Below are positions 35,751 through 41,224 of a stretch of 41,224 nucleotides of DNA, one piece after another. A program made the position numbers and the translations under genes. The notes under the pieces were generated by a model, which ran no database searches, was not told the origin of the DNA, and saw only the letters and a list, made by a program, of their open reading frames with translations. Position 1 is the first letter of the stretch. Each line of letters opens with the position of its first letter. Source of the DNA: Desulfarculales bacterium (GTDB lineage: Bacteria; Desulfobacterota; Desulfarculia; Desulfarculales; Desulfarculaceae); the NCBI GenBank assembly GCA_031267815.1, contig JAIRYI010000022.1, positions 1 through 41,224 of the forward strand, read 5' to 3'.

Positions 35751-36846
35751 CTTCTTCGCCAAGAACCACTTCCCAGCCCTCCACCCAGGTTACCTGCACC
35801 CGTTCGCCCGGCCGGTAAACAATGTCTTCATCATCCTCATTGAAAAACTCGGCCGCCTGAAGCTGCTTGCCGTTATCCAAAGTGAGCATGATATCCACCG
35901 TGGCGCCTTTATACACGCTCTCGTCAATGCGGCCCATAAAAAAAGGGGGATTCAGGGTTTGTTCAGGCAGAGTATAAATTCTTAAATCTTCCGGCCTGAG
36001 CAATACCTTGACCTTTTCTCCCCAGGTAAACTCGCCCCTGGCTTTAAGATTAAAGGAAACTCCCTCCACATCCGCCTTAAGGCCGCCGCCGGAGTTTACG
36101 GAAGTGACTGTTCCTTCCAATACGTTTATTTCTCCCACAAAACGGGCCACGAAAAGGTTCTTCGGCTCTTCATAGATTTCCTGGGAAGAACCAATTTGTT
36201 CAATGGAGCCTTCGTTCATGATCACCACCCGGTCGCTCATGGCAAAGGCCTCTTCCTGGTCATGGGTGACAAAGACAAAGGTAATGCCCAACTGGCGCTG
36301 CAAATGCTTTATTTCCAGCTGCATCTGTTTGCGCAGTTTAAAATCCAGAGCGCTGAAAGGCTCATCCAGCAGCAACACCAGGGGATTGTTGATGATGGCC
36401 CGGGCAATAGCCACCCGCTGCTGCTGCCCGCCGGATAACTGGCTGGGCATGCGTTCGGCCAAACCTTCCAAATGCACCCGTTTCAATACCTCTTCCACCC
36501 GCTCCGCGATGCGGCTGTTAGCATATTTTTGCATTTTAAGCCCGAAACCAACGTTTTGGGCCACGGTCATATGGGGGAAAAGAGCATAATTCTGAAATAC
36601 CGTATTGACCTGGCGATCTTCAGGGGGCATGGCGTTGATTTTGTTCCCGTTCAGCAACACATCGCCTTCGCTGGCCCGCTCAAAGCCGCTTAATATGCGT
36701 AAAATAGTGGTTTTACCGCAACCGGAAGGGCCCAGCAGAGTTATGAATTCACCGTTTTCAATTGCCAGATTGATATCGTAGAGAGCACAGGTATCGCCAA
36801 AATATTTGCTGACCCCTCTAAGCTCCAAGATAGGTATTTGCTCCAT
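35743..36846 (-). CDS. potA: Spermidine/putrescine ABC transporter ATP-binding protein
   Basis: This 367-residue ATPase drives polyamine import. Walker A is GPSGCGKT (39-46), the signature is LSGGQQQR (137-144), Walker B is LLLDEP (158-163), and the switch His is in FVTHD. A C-terminal TOBE domain (about 280-360: KVLLRPEDLRIY, GRIDESVYKGATVDIMLTL) is where the family binds or senses regulators. GGGAGAG precedes ATG 36846. It is first of potABCD, all four genes overlapping, which supports one transcript. Confidence 0.96.
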   Translation of the reverse strand: MEQIPILELRGVSKYFGDTCALYDINLAIENGEFITLLGPSGCGKTTILRILSGFERASEGDVLLNGNKINAMPPEDRQVNTVFQNYALFPHMTVAQNVGFGLKMQKYANSRIAERVEEVLKRVHLEGLAERMPSQLSGGQQQRVAIARAIINNPLVLLLDEPFSALDFKLRKQMQLEIKHLQRQLGITFVFVTHDQEEAFAMSDRVVIMNEGSIEQIGSSQEIYEEPKNLFVARFVGEINVLEGTVTSVNSGGGLKADVEGVSFNLKARGEFTWGEKVKVLLRPEDLRIYTLPEQTLNPPFFMGRIDESVYKGATVDIMLTLDNGKQLQAAEFFNEDDEDIVYRPGERVQVTWVEGWEVVLGEEDE

Positions 36847-36882
36847 TATCTCTCCCTGATCATAAGCTGTAAAGAGATAAGC

Positions 36883-36904
36883 AAGGGAAAATATCTTTTC
36901 CCTT
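36883..36904. repeat. Nine-base-pair palindrome in the potA leader
   Basis: AAGGGAAAA (36883-36891) and TTTTCCCTT (36896-36904) are perfect complements with a four-base loop, about 40 bases before the potA start. It could be an operator or leader hairpin; the lack of a clear promoter here leaves this open. Confidence 0.4.
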
Positions 36905-36948
36905 CTTAAGCATGGGTTTCAATCCCGCCCTCAGGCCGGTTATTGTCT

Positions 36949-36975
36949 GTAAAAATCGCGGGCAGCGATTTTTAC
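36949..36975 (-). terminator. Hairpin downstream of the beta-barrel gene, probable terminator
   Basis: GTAAAAATCGC (36949-36959) and GCGATTTTTAC (36965-36975) pair perfectly around a five-base loop. On the minus strand the 3' arm is T-rich (GCGATTTTTAC), so it can end the transcript of the 37032-37910 gene before potA. Confidence 0.5.
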
Positions 36976-37031
36976 GCGCCGGTCCCGCTGACAATCAACT
37001 TTTTCACGCTCGGGCTCACGCAATATCCGGG

Positions 37032-37910
37032 CTAGAATCCGTAAGCCGCGCTCAGGATAAATCCCAGGCCGTTGCCCACATCATAACTGGCGAATTTGTC
37101 GCCGTCATCATCATACAATTCCAATTCACGCCAAAAATTGCCCTCCAAACCCAGGGTAATCTTCAATCCGGGCAAGAATTCCGGACTGAGATGGGAATAG
37201 ATTCCGCCCACAATATTGCGGTGGCGGATATAGCCGGCAGAAACAACCGGGCTGTCATCGGCCAGACGGTGGATTCCGTAATGATAACCCGCGCCCAGAC
37301 TCACAGCCAGCAATGGGGAAAAACGATATTGCAGATTGGTGGACGGAGCGCCCAGAGAAAACGACCAGCCTTTTTCTTCAGCGCCATCTTCTTGCCAGCT
37401 CAGGCCCATGACGGGAAAGCCATCCAGGCCGGTGGGATGGTACATCAGAAACGCGCCCAGGCGAAGTCTCCAATTTTTGGCCACGTCCCACACTATCCCG
37501 GCCCGGCCGCCAAAGCCGAAAGAATTGCTCATCTCCTTTTCCCAGCTGCTGTAAACATTGCCTCCCGCAAACCAGTTCAGCCCGGCAACGCCTGTCTGGC
37601 CGCTGAAAGCGGCGTTTAAATCCAGAGTATGAAGATATTCCCAGGGAACATCGCGCTGGTTGCCAAAGGGCAGAGCCTCCGCGTTGTCCCAGGAAAAACG
37701 GCTGGCTGTATAACTAAGGGTCAGCCAGCGCCAGCTCAGGGCCGCGCCGGCCCGGGTGAAACTGTAGCCGCCCTCATAGCCGTCAAGGCTGGCGTTGGCG
37801 ATAGCGCCGCCCAGGAGCCTCACCTGTACTTCATCCTGGGCCGACGCCGCCCTAGGGATAGGGAGCAGAAAGACCATCAAAACTGTACTTAACAAAAACC
37901 GTTTGCCCAT
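37032..37910 (-). CDS. Outer-membrane beta-barrel protein of unknown function
   Basis: The product is 292 residues, with a signal peptide (about residues 1-24, ending AASAQ) followed by alternating amphipathic strands separated by short turns (for example WRWLTLSYTASRF, WRLRLGAFLMYHP, LAVSLGAGYHYG). It ends in ...LSAAYGF, the C-terminal aromatic that the BAM complex recognises. The number of strands looks like about 12. It resembles uncharacterised Omp85-independent porin-like barrels (DUF6268 or MetA-pathway type), without firm assignment. I use ATG 37910 (GGGAG ten bases upstream); the frame extends to 37991 but those residues are not signal-like. Confidence 0.82.
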   Translation of the reverse strand: MGKRFLLSTVLMVFLLPIPRAASAQDEVQVRLLGGAIANASLDGYEGGYSFTRAGAALSWRWLTLSYTASRFSWDNAEALPFGNQRDVPWEYLHTLDLNAAFSGQTGVAGLNWFAGGNVYSSWEKEMSNSFGFGGRAGIVWDVAKNWRLRLGAFLMYHPTGLDGFPVMGLSWQEDGAEEKGWSFSLGAPSTNLQYRFSPLLAVSLGAGYHYGIHRLADDSPVVSAGYIRHRNIVGGIYSHLSPEFLPGLKITLGLEGNFWRELELYDDDGDKFASYDVGNGLGFILSAAYGF

Positions 37911-38062
37911 AGCAGGAATTCTCCCGTAGTTTATGCTCCTCACCCGGATAATGTCCGCGCGCATAAATCCGCTTCTCCCGGCGCTGTCCAAAAACCCAAG
38001 AGAGCCTAAATAATACCTTAAAATTAACAGCGGAAAAGACCTGTTTTAAATTTCTTCAAATT

Positions 38063-38680
38063 TTAGGAGGACAGAAATTCTTCCACCGCCCCCGCGCCTG
38101 CCCTTAATACTTCGGGCTGGTCCCCCACCAGACTCACCACACTGGAAGGCTCACCCGGCACCGGCCCTCCGTCTAAAACCAGGTCAATCCGCTTGCCCCA
38201 CAGATCTTCGATTTCCCAGGCGTTCAGGACATAATCAGCCTCAGTCGGGTTGGTGATACTGCTGGAGAGGAGGGGGTTGCCCAGAGCGCGGGCCAGGCTT
38301 TGGCACAACTGGTTGGCCGGCACCCGGATGCCGGCGGTCTTCTGCCGGGTCAGCATAAGTTTGGGAACCTGGCGGGAACCCTCCAAAATAAAGGTGTAAG
38401 GACCCGGCAAGAGCCTTTTTAAGGTTTTATAGGCATAGTTGGTTACATTGGCATAGCGGCTCAGTTCCTTTAAATCGGGACATATAAAGGAAAAAGGTTT
38501 GCCCGCGGGCCGTCGTTTAAGCTGATGGATGCGCAGAATAGCCTGTTTGTTGAAAATATCGCAACCCAGACCGTAAACAGTGTCGGTGGGAAAAGCTATG
38601 ATCCCTCCCTCTTTTAGAATTTCCACCGCCTGGCTGATACGCCGGGGCTGAGGGTTATGGGCGTGGACTTCAAGCAGCAT
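38063..38680 (-). CDS. YciO/Sua5/YrdC-family protein (L-threonylcarbamoyladenylate synthase type)
   Basis: This 205-residue YrdC-fold protein has EGGIIAFPTDTVYGLGCDI near the start (KEGGxxxxPTDTVYGL is the family signature), KRRPAGKPFSFIC (the KxRP(x)xKP motif) and TAGIRVPANQLCQSL. The SSSITNPTE segment matches the SANxSG-like site of Sua5. Single-domain proteins of this length are YciO or TsaC2; the KP-FSF pattern favours YciO, whose function in tRNA t6A formation is less certain. The ATG at 38680 overlaps the end of the aconitase gene by 11 bases, so the frame's extension to 38899 is ignored. Confidence 0.9.
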   Translation of the reverse strand: MLLEVHAHNPQPRRISQAVEILKEGGIIAFPTDTVYGLGCDIFNKQAILRIHQLKRRPAGKPFSFICPDLKELSRYANVTNYAYKTLKRLLPGPYTFILEGSRQVPKLMLTRQKTAGIRVPANQLCQSLARALGNPLLSSSITNPTEADYVLNAWEIEDLWGKRIDLVLDGGPVPGEPSSVVSLVGDQPEVLRAGAGAVEEFLSS

Positions 38681-40607
38681 GGGATGATAAACGGATGTGG
38701 TTGAGCAAACCTCCGGCCGCAAGGAGTTTGCGGTCTCTGGCGCCGGCCTGGATAAGCAGGAGCATATTCCCTGCCGGCGTCTGAGCTTCCACCCGTTCCG
38801 CCCCTCCGGCCAGGGCGCTGACAATGCCTTTAATAACCACTTTATCGCCCGCATCCAGCCGGTCATAATCATTTTTATCAGCAAAGAGCAAAGGCACAAT
38901 GCCGAAATTAATCAGGTTAGCCAGATGAATGCGGGCAAAGCTCTTGGCCAGTTTGGCGTTTATACCCAAATAGCGGGGCGCCAGGGCGGCGTGTTCACGC
39001 GACGATCCCTGGCCGTAATTTTCTCCGCCGACCACCAGGCCCGGGGCATTGGCCAGCGCTCTGGATGCGAAATCTTTATCCAGCGGCGCGAAAACATAGC
39101 GGCTAAGGGCCGGTATATTGGAACGCAAAGGCAGGACTTCCGCTCCCGCCGGAGCGATGTGGTCGGTAGTGATGTTGTCGCCCACCTTGAGAATGACGGT
39201 CAGGCTCAAATCCTCGCTTAGGGCCGGGAAATCAGGATAAGGGGCAATATTGGGGCCGCGCCGCAACTCAACTTGCGCGGCTTCTTCCAGGGGCAAAGGA
39301 TGAATCAGCGCCTCCGCCTCCCTCATATCAGGCCGGGGCGGCGTTTGGGGAGGTTCTCCCAGGCCGCGCGGATCGCTGATATAACCGGAAATGGCGCTGG
39401 CCAGGGCCACGGGAGTGCCGCACAGATAGACCGCGTCATCTTTAGTCCCCGAACGGCCGGGAAAATTGCGGGGAAAGGTGCGCAGAGAATTGGAGCCGGT
39501 GGCCGGAGCCTGACTCATACCGATGCAGCCCAGACATCCCGGTTGAAAAACCGTGGCCCCGGCCCGCAAGAGGAGTTCCATCCCCCCGGCGGCGGTCATC
39601 TGGGCCAGGGCTTGACGCGAACCGGGATTTATATACAGACTCACTCCCGGAGCCACTTTTTTATTCTCAAGCCCCAGGGCCAGAGTCATCAGTTCTTCGT
39701 AATTGCTGCCGGCGCAGGAGCCTACAATTATTTGTTCCAGAGGTATCTTTTCCTCCAGCCCGGCCGCTTCTCTTACCTTGTCGGGGCTGGATGGGCAGGC
39801 CAGCAAAGGGACAAGAGAGTTCAAATCAATCTCCAGCATCTCATCATAGGCCGCCCCTTTGTCAGCGGCCAGGGGAACATAGGCTCCTCCCCGGCCTTGC
39901 GCCTCCAGAAAAGACTTGCTTGTTTCGTCGCTGGGAAAAATACTGCCGGTAGCTCCCAATTCCGCTCCCATGTTACAGACCGCCGCCCTCTCCGGCACCG
40001 ACAAAGTGGATACCCCAGGCCCGCAATACTCCAGCACCCTGCCCAGTCCGCCTTTTACGGTGAGCAATTTGAGTAAATGCAAAATTATGTCTTTGGCGCT
40101 TACCCAGGGAGCGAGCCGGCCGCTTAAATGAACTCCCACTACCTGGGGACAGAGAAGATAAAAGGGATATCCGGCCATGGCCGCGGCCACATCCAGCCCG
40201 CCGGCGCCCATGGCCAGCATGGCCAGCCCGCCGCAGTGGGGCGTATGAGAGTCAGAGCCGATTAGGGTCGCGCCCGGACGGGCAAAGTTAATAAGATGCA
40301 ACTGGTGGCAAATACCGTTGCCCGGCGGGGAAAACCACAGGCCGTAGCGGGCCGCGAAGGAACGCAGATACCGGTGATCATCGGGGTTTTTAAAATCAGC
40401 CTGCAAAAGATTGTGGTCCGCGTAGGAAACCGATATTTCGGTGCTAATCCGGGGCAGGCGCAGGGCTTCAAATTCCAGGGCCGCCATGGTCCCGGTGGCG
40501 TCCTGGGTAAGCGTCTGGTCAATGGCAAGGCCTATCTCCTGACCGGGGAGGGGAGTTCCCTCGGCCAGATGGGCGGCAATGATTTTCTGGGTCAGATTGA
40601 GAGCCAT
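38670..40607 (-). CDS. acnA: Aconitate hydratase (iron-sulfur)
   Basis: This 645-residue enzyme interconverts citrate and isocitrate in the TCA cycle. The three cluster ligands are Cys298 (VGSCAG) and Cys358 and Cys361 (PGCLGCIGM). SDSHTPHCGGLAMLAMGAGG is the domain-1 signature, and GGENYGQGSSREHAALAPRYLG the swivel-domain substrate loop. At about 645 residues it belongs to the shorter aconitase class typical of Desulfobacterota and thermophiles, not the ~890-residue AcnA or AcnB, so the symbol is approximate. It is followed by an overlapping YciO-type gene. The inverted repeat at 40622-40651 sits just upstream of its ATG. Confidence 0.92.
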   Translation of the reverse strand: MALNLTQKIIAAHLAEGTPLPGQEIGLAIDQTLTQDATGTMAALEFEALRLPRISTEISVSYADHNLLQADFKNPDDHRYLRSFAARYGLWFSPPGNGICHQLHLINFARPGATLIGSDSHTPHCGGLAMLAMGAGGLDVAAAMAGYPFYLLCPQVVGVHLSGRLAPWVSAKDIILHLLKLLTVKGGLGRVLEYCGPGVSTLSVPERAAVCNMGAELGATGSIFPSDETSKSFLEAQGRGGAYVPLAADKGAAYDEMLEIDLNSLVPLLACPSSPDKVREAAGLEEKIPLEQIIVGSCAGSNYEELMTLALGLENKKVAPGVSLYINPGSRQALAQMTAAGGMELLLRAGATVFQPGCLGCIGMSQAPATGSNSLRTFPRNFPGRSGTKDDAVYLCGTPVALASAISGYISDPRGLGEPPQTPPRPDMREAEALIHPLPLEEAAQVELRRGPNIAPYPDFPALSEDLSLTVILKVGDNITTDHIAPAGAEVLPLRSNIPALSRYVFAPLDKDFASRALANAPGLVVGGENYGQGSSREHAALAPRYLGINAKLAKSFARIHLANLINFGIVPLLFADKNDYDRLDAGDKVVIKGIVSALAGGAERVEAQTPAGNMLLLIQAGARDRKLLAAGGLLNHIRLSSHAA

Positions 40608-40621
40608 GAGCGTTCAAATTC

Positions 40622-40651
40622 CCGGTTAAGGATAAACTTAAAATTAACCGG
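40622..40651. promoter_or_regulatory. Operator-like inverted repeat upstream of aconitase
   Basis: CCGGTTAA (40622-40629) and TTAACCGG (40644-40651) are perfect eight-base arms 14 bases apart, 15 to 44 bases before the aconitase ATG. Placement suits a regulator site or a leader hairpin. Confidence 0.4.
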
Positions 40652-40823
40652 CAATCACTGCGGCAAGTTCGTGATTAACGATTAATTGCATAATATTGTT
40701 TAACTTAATTGATAGCGTTGCTTTAAGTAGTGATATATCTTCTCAAAATCTTTGCGGCCCAAGGATTTAACCGCTCTCAATCATTCTACAGTAAACACTC
40801 TCAAGATGTTTTGCGGCTGATAT

Positions 40824-41224
40824 TTAAAAATTACTACTCAAATTAAGCTTGGCGGCAATCTGTTTTACTTCCGCCAGCGGCAGGCCGGTAAGCCGGGCAA
40901 CTGTTTCCGCAGGCATGTTTTCCCGCAAAGCTTTTAAGGCTACTTCCAGTATTCCTTCCAGCTTTCCTTCCAGTTTTCCTTCCAGCTTTCCTTCCAGCCG
41001 TCCTTTCTGTTCGCCTTCCAGCCGCCCTTTCCGCTCGCCTTCGTTATAGGCTCCGTTATAATTGTCTTCAAAATCCATGCGCGCTTTTTCTCTGGCTTCG
41101 GCCAAAGCACGGGCGCGTTCGTCCCCGCTCAAAACTTTTATTACCCCCCAAGCCTCGGCTATGGCGGGATTGGTCTGGGCTGCTGCCATAAATTCCTCCT
41201 TTTCTCCGGCCCGGAAAAACCGCA
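40824..41224 (-). CDS. C-terminal part of Rpn/PD-(D/E)XK transposase-like protein, cut by the right edge
   Basis: The visible 133 residues resemble the C-terminal region of Rpn-family recombination-promoting nucleases (PD-(D/E)XK transposase-like): NPAIAEAWGVIKVLSGDERA, then AREKARMDFEDNYNGAYNEG, then an Lys/Glu/Gly repeat (about residues 53-80 from the internal ATG, units of EGKL), and a helical tail MPAETVARLTGLPLAEVKQI. An internal ATG at 41189 has a strong AGGAGG, but the frame stays open past it to the window end (reading FFRAGEKEEF just upstream), matching the same family. I therefore treat it as partial. The nuclease domain would lie outside the window. Confidence 0.8.
   Translation of the reverse strand, partial: RFFRAGEKEEFMAAAQTNPAIAEAWGVIKVLSGDERARALAEAREKARMDFEDNYNGAYNEGERKGRLEGEQKGRLEGKLEGKLEGKLEGILEVALKALRENMPAETVARLTGLPLAEVKQIAAKLNLSSNF

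Noticed and set aside
39273-40076. Plus-strand frame of 267 codons
   Set aside because: Antisense to the aconitase gene.

Overview
The window looks like a chromosomal segment of a Gram-negative, probably anaerobic bacterium. The 16S sequence reads to me as deltaproteobacterial (Desulfobacterota-like), but this is an impression and not an alignment. An outer-membrane beta-barrel with a C-terminal Phe, two lipoproteins, an MltA transglycosylase and a lipopolysaccharide-type glycosyltransferase indicate a double-membrane cell. A class II (B12-dependent) ribonucleotide reductase and LarE fit an oxygen-poor lifestyle.

Layout. Positions 1-3009 (minus strand) hold the first 29 bases of a gene leaving the left edge, a heavily eroded superfamily I helicase pseudogene, larE and a secreted M48 peptidase. 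Positions 3500-9139 are a complete rRNA operon (16S, tRNA-Ile, tRNA-Ala, 23S, 5S). It has two sigma70-like promoters, boxA-like sequences, long complementary processing stems around both 16S and 23S, and a strong terminator. Positions 9200-12800 are an accessory island: a hairpin cluster, three copies of a small four-helix membrane protein (one an internally deleted pseudogene), an IS110-family remnant, and a type II restriction-modification pair lodged between the copies.

Positions 12849-15054 encode envelope polysaccharide enzymes. Positions 15055-15793 are a non-coding tract unusually rich in inverted repeats, followed by rnc-era. Positions 17404-18665 hold a phosphodiester glycosidase and a small unknown gene with an operator-like inverted repeat. 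Positions 19097-23307 form a plus-strand run: an NrdR-box promoter, nrdJ, an ABM monooxygenase, two hotdog thioesterases and rlmH. Positions 23311-28214 form a minus-strand run: DnaJ, TPM protein, PP-loop tRNA-thiolation enzyme, SRPBCC, MltA and a macrodomain hydrolase.

Positions 28525-31460 hold a lipoprotein gene and an AT-rich orphan PAAR module (possible type VI secretion effector cargo) with small decaying genes. Positions 31496-40607 are mostly housekeeping: an MFS transporter with a promoter/operator-like palindrome, the complete potABCD polyamine importer, a beta-barrel protein, a YciO/Sua5-type protein overlapping aconitase, and aconitase. The right edge cuts into an Rpn-family (PD-(D/E)XK transposase-like) gene.

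How the genes work together: RNase III (rnc) would be the enzyme that cuts the processing stems seen around 16S and 23S, Era assists 16S maturation, and RlmH modifies 23S, so much of the window serves ribosome biogenesis. The best candidates for undescribed biology are the membrane-protein array split by the restriction-modification system, the inverted-repeat cluster before rnc, and the PAAR module. None of these is proven to be a functional new system.
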